From the NCBI RefSeq assembly GCF_001045465.1, contig NZ_LFND01000002.1:372001-436000 (forward strand): a DNA stretch of 64,000 nucleotides, read 5' to 3'. A program made the translations under genes and the position numbers. The notes beneath the pieces were generated by a model. The model had not been told where the DNA came from. It searched no databases and was given only the letters and a program-made list of their open reading frames with translations. This document shows positions 44,079 through 52,636 of the stretch, in pieces (position 1 is the first letter of the stretch; every line of letters starts with the position of its first letter). Source of the DNA: Chryseobacterium angstadtii (GTDB taxonomy: Bacteria > Bacteroidota > Bacteroidia > Flavobacteriales > Weeksellaceae).

Positions 44079-45278
44079 ATGATCAGTACATTACACGAAA
44101 ATGCAGCCATCATTCTTCCGGAAAACGGTCTGGAGCAAAAACTGAAGCAGGCTGAAGAAGAAAAAAGAACATTAACAATCAAGCTCGGATTTGATCCTAC
44201 GGCGCCGGATCTGCATCTGGGCCATGCTGTTGTGCTTAAAAAACTGAAACAGTTTCAGGATCTGGGTCATCAGATTGTGATTGTAGTCGGAAGTTTTACC
44301 GCAAGAATTGGCGATCCTACCGGAAAAAACAAAGCCAGAAAACCTTTGACAGCGGAAGATGTGAATCATAATGCACAGACTTATATCAATCAGCTTTCAA
44401 AAATCATTGATGTGGAAAAGACAAAAATTGTGTTTAATTCTGATTGGCTGGATACTCTCGATTTTTCAGAAGTGATTCAGCTGATGTCTAAAGTCACGGT
44501 AGCCCAGCTGATGCACAGAAATGATTTCAACAAAAGGTTTACGGAAAATACACCGATTGCGATGCATGAACTGGTGTACCCTATTCTGCAGGGCTTCGAT
44601 TCTGTACAGATTGCCTGTGATATTGAGATGGGTGGAACAGATCAGCTTTTCAACTGCACAATGGGAAGACAGCTTCAGGAGGCTCACCAAATGCCGCCTC
44701 AAGTCGTGATGTGCATGCCTTTACTGAAAGGGCTGGACGGTAAGGAAAAAATGAGCAAATCTCTGAATAATATTATCGGCTTGACCGATGAACCGGATGA
44801 AATGTTCGGAAAAACCATGTCTATTCCGGACAGCCTTATTGATGAATTTATTGAGCTGACCTCTGATTTCTCTATTGAAGAAAAGAATGACTTACAATTT
44901 AAATTACAAAATGGTGAAAACCCGATGAATATTAAAAAGCTGATCGCTAAAAACATCATTGTTCAATACCATGATCATGAAGCGGCTGAACTGGCAGAAG
45001 CTTTTTTCAGTAATCAGTTTCAGAACAGAAATTCAGGGAACAAGGTTTATGAATCTGTTTCTTTGGAGTCTTTTCTTCACGAGGAAAACCGAATCACCTT
45101 ATTGGAACTTTGCAGTACATTAAAAAATGACCTCAGCAAATCAGCCGTGCGAAGAATGATCCAAAGCGGAGGCATTCAGATCAACAGCATCAAAATAACA
45201 GATCCTGATCAGGAAATTGAACTTTTGAAGGAAACCAAAATCAAAATCGGGAAAAGAGATTTTTTTGAACTTGTATAA
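44079..45278 (+). CDS. tyrS: Tyrosyl-tRNA synthetase
   Basis: A 399-residue class I synthetase that charges tRNA-Tyr. The ATP site shows the HIGH-like motif DLHLGHAV near residue 47 and the KMSKS motif near residue 227 (DGKEKMSKSLNN). The N-terminal FDPTAPDL and the GGTDQLFN segment (tyrosine pocket) are conserved, and the C-terminus has an S4 RNA-binding domain (SKSAVRRMIQSGGIQINSIK). The long leader upstream carries an attenuator, so expression is probably tied to tRNA-Tyr charging. Confidence 0.97.
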   Translation: MISTLHENAAIILPENGLEQKLKQAEEEKRTLTIKLGFDPTAPDLHLGHAVVLKKLKQFQDLGHQIVIVVGSFTARIGDPTGKNKARKPLTAEDVNHNAQTYINQLSKIIDVEKTKIVFNSDWLDTLDFSEVIQLMSKVTVAQLMHRNDFNKRFTENTPIAMHELVYPILQGFDSVQIACDIEMGGTDQLFNCTMGRQLQEAHQMPPQVVMCMPLLKGLDGKEKMSKSLNNIIGLTDEPDEMFGKTMSIPDSLIDEFIELTSDFSIEEKNDLQFKLQNGENPMNIKKLIAKNIIVQYHDHEAAELAEAFFSNQFQNRNSGNKVYESVSLESFLHEENRITLLELCSTLKNDLSKSAVRRMIQSGGIQINSIKITDPDQEIELLKETKIKIGKRDFFELV

Positions 45279-45308
45279 AATCCCAAGATCAGATGTGTCA
45301 ATTTTATT

Positions 45309-45316
45309 TATCTTCG
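45309..45316 (+). promoter_or_regulatory. Candidate promoter box TATCTTCG
   Basis: A TTCG variant of TAnnTTTG, 18 bases before the exonuclease ATG; identical to the box before the sigma factor gene. Confidence 0.4.
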
Positions 45317-45334
45317 TTCCATTAAAGAAAACCA

Positions 45335-45856
45335 ATGAGCTATTTTATGGTCGATATCGAGTCGGATGGCCCGATTCCCGGAGATTTTTCGATGATCTGT
45401 TTTGGAGCCGTTCTTGTGAATGAAGAGCTGGATACTACGTTTTATGGAAAACTGAAACCTATTTCGGAAAAATTCAATCCGGATGCTCTGGCTGTTTCAG
45501 GCTTCAGCAGGGAAGAAACGATGCAGTTCGATGATCCGAAAGAGGTTATGCTTGAATTTAACGAATGGATTGAGAAGAACTCTAAAGGAAGACCTATTTT
45601 CATCAGTGACAATAATGGCTTCGACTGGATGTTTATCTGCTGGTATTTTCATCATTTCACAGGAAACAATCCATTCGGGTATTCATCAAGAAGACTGTCT
45701 GATCTGTATTGCGGACTGGAAAAGGACACGTTTGCCCAATGGAAACATCTCCGTAAAACAGAACATACACATAATCCCGTAGATGATGCCAAAGGAAATG
45801 CGGAAGTGCTGCTTCATATGAAAAAGGAAATGGGACTGAAAATAGGGCTGAAATAG
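45335..45856 (+). CDS. DEDD-type 3'-5' exonuclease
   Basis: A 173-residue protein of the RNase T/DnaQ-like exonuclease fold, which removes nucleotides from 3' ends using two metal ions. The first motif is VDIESDGPIPGDFSMICFG (Asp-x-Glu), a second acidic motif lies in ISDNNGFDWMFI, and the last is HNPVDDAKGNAEVL, with the general-base His followed by Asp. RNA or DNA preference cannot be told from sequence. It lies between tyrS and a hypothetical gene. Confidence 0.85.
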   Translation: MSYFMVDIESDGPIPGDFSMICFGAVLVNEELDTTFYGKLKPISEKFNPDALAVSGFSREETMQFDDPKEVMLEFNEWIEKNSKGRPIFISDNNGFDWMFICWYFHHFTGNNPFGYSSRRLSDLYCGLEKDTFAQWKHLRKTEHTHNPVDDAKGNAEVLLHMKKEMGLKIGLK

Positions 45857-45872
45857 GTTAAAACAGAATTAC

Positions 45873-46655
45873 GTGGGAAGAAATACCGAAATTTATATGT
45901 TCAATAAGGAAAAGGCTGCGGTTCGTCTTTATGAGGATCTGCAGCACAAAACATTCCATACCAGAACATTTAAAGTCTATCTTCAGGACCGGAAAAAAGA
46001 AATAGGCACCTATGATATCACCTTTGAAAAAGTGTTGGAAAAGGTTAAAAATGACATCAATACCCTAACCGCCGATGAACTGTTTGAAATCAATCTTTTT
46101 TTCAGTGAAGAGATCCACTCAGCATTTACGGGACGGGATTATTCTGCAAGGGAAAAATATCTCGAGGATTTATATGACCACTATGGAATTATTCTGCTGT
46201 ATGAACTTCCTACCTCAACAGTCTGTACCAGCTATATGTTTCAATACGCAAACTATACTCATTATTTCCCCATTTACGAGTTAGAAAACTTTGGATTAGA
46301 GCATAGTGATGGCGGCATTAATATAGATTCAAAAGATTTTTTAAGATTTAATGACTACATGATCCTGTTGATGAAAATGATTCTGGATAAAAAAATGGAT
46401 GGTTATGAGTATGAGTTTACAAAAAGTGAGGAGGACATCATCCGGCATATAACGGCAGACAATGAAAATAATCTGATCCTGTTTAAAGAAATTGAAAGTG
46501 AATGTGATTTTATCAAAGAGTCTTCATCTGATGAGAAAGGTCCGTATGCACAAACCATCTATTATGCCTACGCTTTTTTTAAACAGTCCATCGAAATGAA
46601 ACTGAGAATTGACGTAGAAAAAAATCCAAAAATCGTTATCTTAGATTCCTATTAA
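45873..46655 (+). CDS. Hypothetical protein, paralogue of the gene at 39.1 kb
   Basis: A 260-residue, probably cytosolic protein from a GTG start at 45873; ATG 45897 is the alternative, but the upstream codons (NTEIY) align with EELYF of the paralogue at 39.1 kb. The central part (ITFEKVLEKVKNDINTLTA, then DELFEINLFFSEE) is helical and matches that paralogue. Family and function are unrecognised. It ends 41 bases before the acetyltransferase. Confidence 0.6.
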   Translation: MGRNTEIYMFNKEKAAVRLYEDLQHKTFHTRTFKVYLQDRKKEIGTYDITFEKVLEKVKNDINTLTADELFEINLFFSEEIHSAFTGRDYSAREKYLEDLYDHYGIILLYELPTSTVCTSYMFQYANYTHYFPIYELENFGLEHSDGGINIDSKDFLRFNDYMILLMKMILDKKMDGYEYEFTKSEEDIIRHITADNENNLILFKEIESECDFIKESSSDEKGPYAQTIYYAYAFFKQSIEMKLRIDVEKNPKIVILDSY

Positions 46656-46696
46656 TCCCAAGTGGTTAAAAACAATCCGGATCTCACCAAGAACCT

Positions 46697-47158
46697 ATGA
46701 ACACCAGCATCACCTATAAAAAAGCTTCTGAAAACGACATGGATTATCTTCTTGATCTAAGAACAAAAACCATGAATCCGCATTACGCTGAATCACATCT
46801 TCCGACGGATAGGGAAACAATGCTTCAGAGAATTCTTTACCAGTTTGATAAAGCCCATATCATTCTTTTAAATGATGAACCGGTCGGATTGCTGAAGATC
46901 AACAAAACCGGGGATAAAACTGAAGTTCTCCAACTTCAGATTGATCCCGCTCAGCAAGGAAAAGGGCTGGGAAAAACGATCCTCAATGATATTCTGAAGG
47001 AATCCTCTGCTGAAGGAAAAACAGTATCGTTAAGCGTCTTAAAAACCAATAAAGCCCAAAATCTGTATTCGGGTTTAGGTTTTAAAATTGTGGATGAGGA
47101 TGAGTATTCTTTTTTTATGGAATGGCAAGGTGACTTCGGGAGCCTCAGCCACCTTTAG
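46697..47158 (+). CDS. GNAT family N-acetyltransferase with a repeat-derived C-terminus
   Basis: A 153-residue acetyltransferase. The acetyl-CoA motif is LQIDPAQQGKGLGKTILNDIL, preceded by EPVGLLKI and followed by LKTNKAQNLYSGLGFKIVDEDE, which normally ends the fold. The last residues (FGSLSHL) are encoded by a dispersed inverted repeat (47128-47154), so the native end has probably been replaced. The acceptor is unknown. Confidence 0.85.
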   Translation: MNTSITYKKASENDMDYLLDLRTKTMNPHYAESHLPTDRETMLQRILYQFDKAHIILLNDEPVGLLKINKTGDKTEVLQLQIDPAQQGKGLGKTILNDILKESSAEGKTVSLSVLKTNKAQNLYSGLGFKIVDEDEYSFFMEWQGDFGSLSHL

Positions 47159-47244
47159 AGGGCACTTATTTTATTATAGTAAAATTGCCCCGCTAAAATC
47201 TTTAAATACAAATTTTCCTGGTGGCTGACGGCCTCGAAGCCACC
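47128..47244. repeat. Two inverted copies of the GGTGGCTTCGAG repeat
   Basis: Copy one is at 47128-47154, overlapping the 3' end of the acetyltransferase gene. Copy two, at 47220-47244, reads GGTGGCTGACGGCCTCGAAG and is inverted. A third copy lies at 55652-55676. Each copy is itself a GGTGGCT / AGCCACC palindrome. The 65 bases between the first two hold no gene. The interval to 47361 also contains ACCACAAAAGGCACAAAAG. Confidence 0.7.
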
Positions 47245-47361
47245 ATTCTTAAAACTCTTTCAACCACAAAAGGCACAAAAGTTTTTGAACACTTTAGTTT
47301 TTTAAGTGACCTACTGTGTGAATAGAAGTACACATAAGTTTCTAAAAAAATCTATAGATTT

Positions 47362-48876
47362 CTACGACTGATTGGCCAAAGTAACAAAGACCAACCTTCC
47401 TCCTTCTTCCGCAGAAAGCAGGATTTTCTTACCGTCCGTCAGTTCCACCATAGATCCGGGCGGAATTTCTTTCTGCTCAGTGACATCTTTCATAGAGCTC
47501 AGACTCTGATTCACCAGTACCCATCTTCCATCGTGGAAAGTGAAATATCCTACAGGCATTTTATCCTGCATAGTCAGATTTTCATTTCTGATCACTTTTC
47601 TGGACACATGCCATTTGAATAAATACTGGTTGTTATACACCATCAGTCTGTGATTTTCCGGTTTCCAGACCTCATCGTCAAATTTATAGTACAGATCCAG
47701 AACGGGAGGCGTTCCCCGGTGTGAGGTTCCGCAGAAAGGACATTTCGGATGACTGCTGTTATCGAATACGTACCATTTTTCTGTACACTCGGGATTGTGG
47801 CAGGGTTGAATAAGATCGGCCGTTTTCAGCAACGCCGTTTCCCATTCATTTGCCGTGGGACGTCTTATAGGATCGTGAAGCCCGTCTATAAATGCTTTGT
47901 TAAAAAGCTCAGACAGATAAGGGCCTGAAGCCGTATACGGTATCTTTTGAGGATCGCCCCAGAAGGTATCCCATTTTCTGAGATGATCGGTTTTCACCTG
48001 ATTGGAAGGATCCCTGAAATGCTCTATGAACAAAGCCTTTTCTCCCATAGAAATAATTTCATCTTTTTCAGAATCGAGATCCCATATTTTTCCTCCTCTC
48101 AACGGATGTCTTCTGAACAGATACATATAGATCAGCACTGCCAAAGCATGAAGATCGGTTTTCTGATTCGGCAGATTTCTCTGTGGATCCTGCATGCTCA
48201 GATGTTTGGTTTTCAAAACTTCGGGGGCAATAAAATCTGCTGTTCCAATAACTTCCGGCGGAAACAGTTTGGGAACCACCAATCCGTCTATATCAATGAT
48301 ACAGGCGGATTTCGTAACCGGGTCTATCAGAATATTATTATAGGAAAGATCTGAATGTGCCAGTCCCATCTGATGAAGCTTTTTAACCCCTCGGCTGATG
48401 TTGATGGTGATCTGAAAATAGCTCAACCAATCTCCCAGTTCTGAATGATCCAGCCTCAAAGGATACTGCTGGTTTCTGAACATCGGAGCGGTAAACCATT
48501 TTCCTACTTTATCCTGACCTTGGATATTATCTGAACCCACATAACCTTTCGCAAAAAAGAATTTATTATGGTAAACAGGAACCACAATGCCTGTCAGTTT
48601 ATCTTTTTCTACAATATCGTAAGGCCATCTGAATATTTCGTTCAGAAAATAATCTGATGAATTTCCATTCTGTATATTTCCAAGATAAGTAGATACAATT
48701 CTCATGACACGTTCTTTCTGCCCGGCTTCCAAAGGAGTCCTGTAAAAGGCAACGACATAAGCTCTGTCCGGCGAAAAATAGACATCCTTCACACCGCCCC
48801 GAATCGGGCTTTCATCCACAAATTCATAAGATTTTGCCGGATCCAGAATGGAGGCAACTTTAACGTTTTTTTTCAT
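47362..48876 (-). CDS. Ser/Thr protein kinase with C-terminal zinc ribbon (Ter module)
   Basis: A 504-residue protein-kinase-like enzyme. The catalytic loop is HSDLSYNN (residues about 176-183), the metal motif is DIDG and the activation segment has GTADFIAPEV. A zinc-ribbon-like segment (CHNPECTEKW ... CPFCG) follows near residues 365-390, then a beta-rich tail of about 100 residues. It is the last gene of the TerD-TerY-PP2C operon, 2 bases after the phosphatase, matching the kinase of the described TerY-P triad. Substrates are probably TerY or TerD proteins, by inference. Confidence 0.88.
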   Translation of the reverse strand: MKKNVKVASILDPAKSYEFVDESPIRGGVKDVYFSPDRAYVVAFYRTPLEAGQKERVMRIVSTYLGNIQNGNSSDYFLNEIFRWPYDIVEKDKLTGIVVPVYHNKFFFAKGYVGSDNIQGQDKVGKWFTAPMFRNQQYPLRLDHSELGDWLSYFQITINISRGVKKLHQMGLAHSDLSYNNILIDPVTKSACIIDIDGLVVPKLFPPEVIGTADFIAPEVLKTKHLSMQDPQRNLPNQKTDLHALAVLIYMYLFRRHPLRGGKIWDLDSEKDEIISMGEKALFIEHFRDPSNQVKTDHLRKWDTFWGDPQKIPYTASGPYLSELFNKAFIDGLHDPIRRPTANEWETALLKTADLIQPCHNPECTEKWYVFDNSSHPKCPFCGTSHRGTPPVLDLYYKFDDEVWKPENHRLMVYNNQYLFKWHVSRKVIRNENLTMQDKMPVGYFTFHDGRWVLVNQSLSSMKDVTEQKEIPPGSMVELTDGKKILLSAEEGGRLVFVTLANQS

Positions 48877-48878
48877 GT

Positions 48879-50108
48879 TTAATAAATTATGGCAAGTGTT
48901 CTGTCATCATGGTTTCCACGGCTCCAGAAATCGGTCCAGGTAAGAAGCTGCGAGGCAATCTGTGAGTCATTGATAAAGTCTACTTTCGTCCGGTCGTCAT
49001 TGTTTCCGGCCAGATCATCAAAAAAAGCTTTCCAGCTTTCTATATCTTCAAGTTTATTTTCTGTGATGAATTTAGGATCGTAAATGCCATCCGTCATAAG
49101 CACAAGGTAAGAGAAATCATTGACGCAGGTTATTCCGAACCGGGAAGCGGTGTCATCATTAAAAATCTCTTTCAATGTAATAAACCGGGTACCTCCGCTA
49201 AATTCGCCCACGTCCATTTGATTCAGAAGCTTCACTTCAGAAAAATCAGGATTGATCAGATTAACCGGACAGTCGCCTACTCCAAAAGTGAGAATGACAT
49301 AACCGAAATCAAACTTTTTGGTTAAAGCAAAAATCAGTGTGGTATGCAGATCTTTTACAGAAAAAGAGTTTTCCGAAGCTGTTTTATCCAAAACATGATG
49401 AACATACAGAGCTCCTTCATTCAAAAGCTGAATGACCTTATCTCCGGCTTCGGACTGTCTGTCTTCTGAAGAATGTGAGACATCATAAATAATTTTAATA
49501 TTTTCCTCAATTTCATTTAAAACATCCTCGCTATCAAAAAAACTATTTGCAGAAACGGCAGCCAATCTTGAACCTTCTCTGGCCATCATCGCAGAGCCTG
49601 CTCCATCTGACACGGAAACAATGCACCAATCCCGGGGAAGGGCATTTACTGCAAAATCATCCTCTCTGAATTTTCCTTCGTGGGCATGAGAACGTCCTCT
49701 TTTTGAGGCAACAACTATTTTTTTGTCTAAGAATTCTCCCTGATAGATGGCTTCATCAGGTTTATAATAAGCATCTGCTGTATCGCCCGGAATGTTTTTC
49801 CAGAGATCTTTGGGATCAGCATTAACGAGCAGGTGAACTTTCTTTATTTCTGTGCTGTTTTCGTCATGGATATGACAGAATTCGATATCAAGGTCGTGAA
49901 CACTACTGGCATAAGGAATTCCTGAAATCTTATTATTTTCAAAACTAAGCCCTGTCTCTTCAAGATGGATGATATTTTTAATTCTGATATTCGGAAAGTC
50001 CGTCATCTCAAAACTGTATTCATAAAACTGTTTTGAACTGGCGTTTTTAAGGACCAGATGAACTTCTTTAAATTCTTCTTTCTCCCTGTAAATAACTGCT
50101 TTTTCCAT
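48879..50108 (-). CDS. PP2C-type Ser/Thr phosphatase (Ter module)
   Basis: A 409-residue protein. Residues about 1-120 form a beta-rich domain of unknown type. From about 140 lies a PP2C phosphatase: GRSHAHEGKFREDDFAVN, VSDGAGSAMMAREGSRLA (Asp-Gly metal site), DLHTTLIFAL, TFGVGDCPVNLI and LMTDGIYDPKF with a later SRGNHDDRTLAIIY. It would reverse phosphorylation made by the adjacent kinase. The 37-base gap to TerY and 2-base gap to the kinase support one transcript. Confidence 0.9.
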   Translation of the reverse strand: MEKAVIYREKEEFKEVHLVLKNASSKQFYEYSFEMTDFPNIRIKNIIHLEETGLSFENNKISGIPYASSVHDLDIEFCHIHDENSTEIKKVHLLVNADPKDLWKNIPGDTADAYYKPDEAIYQGEFLDKKIVVASKRGRSHAHEGKFREDDFAVNALPRDWCIVSVSDGAGSAMMAREGSRLAAVSANSFFDSEDVLNEIEENIKIIYDVSHSSEDRQSEAGDKVIQLLNEGALYVHHVLDKTASENSFSVKDLHTTLIFALTKKFDFGYVILTFGVGDCPVNLINPDFSEVKLLNQMDVGEFSGGTRFITLKEIFNDDTASRFGITCVNDFSYLVLMTDGIYDPKFITENKLEDIESWKAFFDDLAGNNDDRTKVDFINDSQIASQLLTWTDFWSRGNHDDRTLAIIY

Positions 50109-50145
50109 AATCTTTTATTGAACCTTCAAATAGAAGCTTGCGTTA

Positions 50146-51189
50146 TTATCCCAGAGTTCTGTTAATATCAAATCCTTCACTGGAAAACCCGTAATAATCT
50201 GAAGTTCCGCACCACGGGCATTTATTGTATCCCTCTCCTTTCAGACAGTGAATTCCACCGCAGGAACAGGTAGCTAAGGCAATAGGATTGGCACAGTGCG
50301 GGCAGGAAGTGCCTCCCTGAAGTTCTTCTATTGAAATTCTAAGGTTGTTTTTTTGGGAAGAAGATAGTCTGAGATACGCTTTTTCATCAATTTTATAAGC
50401 TCCATCCAGTCTGTAATATCGGGTAGACATTCCCGGTATGCTGGATTCGGCGAATGTTTTTTTAAATTTCATCAGATAAAGCTTTTCCGTCTCCGAACAT
50501 TTTCCGTTTAAAACCACGAAATTATTGTCAGGAAATCTCTGTTCCATTTCAGGATTTACCTTTTCGAGGATAATAGAATCAATTTTGGAAAGATTGATAC
50601 CTTCTTTATTGGCTTCCGTCACACTCTGGCTGGTTGTTTTAATGGAATCTGTTACCCATTTGAAAAATTCTTTATAGGAATTCTCATCAGAATTATTGAA
50701 CAGTAAAACGTTATCAGATAAAGTTCCCAGCAGTTTGTAGTTGGTATTCTCCCCTATAGATACAGCAATGGTATTGGATTTTCCATGGTACTTATTGTTC
50801 CATCTTTCGATAGCTTTTGTGGCATCATCGGTAGGAACACCATCTGTAAAAAGAAAAACGATTGGTTTCCAGTCGCCTTTTCTATCGTAAGTGGTTTTCA
50901 CAATATCCCGGTCAATGCAGTCCATTACTTTGATGAGTCCCTGAGACAGCGATGTACCGCTTCCGATCGGGATTTTCGGAGGATAGAAACTAATAATATC
51001 CTGCATGGGTGTAATGACCTCGGCTTCTCCGGCAAAACCTATAATGGAAATATAAACCGTTTCCAGGGAATACGGGTCTTTTTTTAATTCTCTGATGATA
51101 TTGGCGATACCTTCCTGCACCTGCTCAATAGGTTCTCCAACCATAGATTCGGAAACATCGACTAAGAAATAAATGGGTAATCTTCTCAT
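50146..51189 (-). CDS. TerY-type vWA protein with C-terminal zinc ribbon
   Basis: A 347-residue protein. The N-terminal 200 residues are a von Willebrand A domain: the MIDAS motif is VDVSESMVGEPI at about residues 9-20, and FLFTDGVPTDDATK is the second metal site. The C-terminal 60 residues hold CPHCANPIALATCSCGG and CLKGEGYNKCPWCG, a treble zinc-ribbon pattern known for TerY-C domains. vWA domains bind partner proteins in a metal-dependent way. It is the longer of the two TerY proteins here and has the MIDAS Ser replaced in the DxSxS spacing by SES. Confidence 0.92.
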   Translation of the reverse strand: MRRLPIYFLVDVSESMVGEPIEQVQEGIANIIRELKKDPYSLETVYISIIGFAGEAEVITPMQDIISFYPPKIPIGSGTSLSQGLIKVMDCIDRDIVKTTYDRKGDWKPIVFLFTDGVPTDDATKAIERWNNKYHGKSNTIAVSIGENTNYKLLGTLSDNVLLFNNSDENSYKEFFKWVTDSIKTTSQSVTEANKEGINLSKIDSIILEKVNPEMEQRFPDNNFVVLNGKCSETEKLYLMKFKKTFAESSIPGMSTRYYRLDGAYKIDEKAYLRLSSSQKNNLRISIEELQGGTSCPHCANPIALATCSCGGIHCLKGEGYNKCPWCGTSDYYGFSSEGFDINRTLG

Positions 51190-51211
51190 GGTCTATCGTA
51201 AAGGCAAGTGA

Positions 51212-51850
51212 TTAAATAATAATATTAAGTTCTGAAGGCGGAGGCGGCAAGGGAGTACTTTCTCCCGTTCCCTGAGATTTTCCTCCCATCGTAATGGAAG
51301 AACTCACCCATTTGAAAAATGAAGAGAGCGTAATAGCATCTGTAGTGTCCAGCTTTACCACATGATCGGTAAGCTCCTTCAGAAACTGCTCATCTGCTTT
51401 AGGGCCTGCAGCACAGCCAACGATAGCACCAAATTCCAGGTCTCTGATCACAGGAATCATCTGTCTGTATTTTTGTATATCCGATGGTTTTCCGTCTGTA
51501 AATATGAACAGAAGCGGTCTCCAGTCTCCATTTCCGTCTTCAGAGCCTTTTACCAGCTCTTTTTTCACCAGCTCCGAAACCATTTCCAGCGCGGCTCCGG
51601 TATGGGTAGGCCCGCTATCCGGGCAGGTAATTTCCATAGGGTAAAAACTGGCCAGATCTGTCAGTGGGATGATGTTTTTCACCTCACGGTCAAAAGTAAT
51701 CACACTCAGATGCAGACTGTCCATTGCCTGAGGATCTGCGCGGAGCATGCTTATCAGCCCGTTAAATCCATTATTCAGTGCCTGGATAGGTTCTCCGTTC
51801 ATGGAACCTGAAGTATCCAGTAAAAAGTATGCTAATAATCTCCTGCTCAT
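51212..51850 (-). CDS. TerY-type vWA protein, short form
   Basis: A protein of 212 residues from ATG 51850; the frame extends to 51910, but the added residues (MAGRKVFNFRC...) do not fit the vWA start. MIDAS is LLDTSGSMNGEPI, and a second site lies in FIFTDGKPSDIQKY. It ends with a Pro-rich STPLPPPPSEL tail and lacks a zinc ribbon, unlike its neighbour. It follows the terD genes and precedes the longer TerY by 22 bases. It is probably a partner for the TerD proteins or phosphorylation targets. Confidence 0.9.
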   Translation of the reverse strand: MSRRLLAYFLLDTSGSMNGEPIQALNNGFNGLISMLRADPQAMDSLHLSVITFDREVKNIIPLTDLASFYPMEITCPDSGPTHTGAALEMVSELVKKELVKGSEDGNGDWRPLLFIFTDGKPSDIQKYRQMIPVIRDLEFGAIVGCAAGPKADEQFLKELTDHVVKLDTTDAITLSSFFKWVSSSITMGGKSQGTGESTPLPPPPSELNIII

Positions 51851-51934
51851 GGTAAGATGATAGTATTTCTGAAGCCGGCAGCGAAAGTTGAAAACTTTCC
51901 TGCCGGCCATTAATATTTTGATAAAAATTCAGAC

Positions 51935-52606
51935 TTAGTTGCTGTATGCGTATTGTTTCAGAATCTCGATAAAATTATCGGTCTGATGCGGTTCTCCTAT
52001 GGCACGGAATTTCCAGTCTCCGTTGTGGCGGTAAGCTTCTGCAAAGACCATTGCACATTTTCCGTTCATGCTGGCATCTCCGGAAAGGCTGTATTTTGTA
52101 ATTTCTTTTCCTTTGGCATCTACGGCTCTGATAAAAGCATTCTCTATCATTCCGAAGTGCTGGTTGTTTTGTTTTCCCTGGTAAATAGTCACCAGAAACA
52201 GTATTTTCTGATAGCTTTCGTCCAACTGATCCAGTTTAACGATAATCTGCTCATCGTCTCCGTCTCCAGCTCCGGTTCTGTTGTCTCCGGTAAGCCATAT
52301 ATTTCCGCTGGGATGCTGCATAGAATTGAAGAAAACCACATCGCCCTGATAAAGTGCAATCTGTCTTCCATCGTTCGTCTGAACTGTTTTTCCAAGGTTG
52401 GCTACTTTACCGTTTCCATCTAAAAGAAATGCAACGGCATCAAGATCATATTCTGCTTCTTTATTGAACAGTTTCCCAAAGAAACCGCCCTGTTTTCTTA
52501 CATCCCATCCGAGACCGATCGTTACTTTTGAAAGATCGTAAACACTTTCTCCACGGTCATTCTTTCTTAAATCAATCGTCTGACCTTTTTGTAAATTAAT
52601 TGCCAT
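51935..52606 (-). CDS. terD: TerD family calcium-binding stress protein
   Basis: A 223-residue TerD-like protein. TerD proteins bind calcium and act in tellurite, phage and general stress tolerance. The conserved N-terminus MAINLQKGQTIDL is shared with the next gene; VTIGLGWDV, DLDAVAFLLD, TGDNRTGAGDGDDEQIIVKL and FGMIENAFIRAVD are family motifs, with the acidic loop for calcium. It has an insertion near residues 38-55 (KQGGFFGKLFNKEAEYD). It is the second gene of the operon. Confidence 0.95.
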   Translation of the reverse strand: MAINLQKGQTIDLRKNDRGESVYDLSKVTIGLGWDVRKQGGFFGKLFNKEAEYDLDAVAFLLDGNGKVANLGKTVQTNDGRQIALYQGDVVFFNSMQHPSGNIWLTGDNRTGAGDGDDEQIIVKLDQLDESYQKILFLVTIYQGKQNNQHFGMIENAFIRAVDAKGKEITKYSLSGDASMNGKCAMVFAEAYRHNGDWKFRAIGEPHQTDNFIEILKQYAYSN

Positions 52607-52636
52607 AGTTATTGTTTTGTGTATTTGAATATAAAA

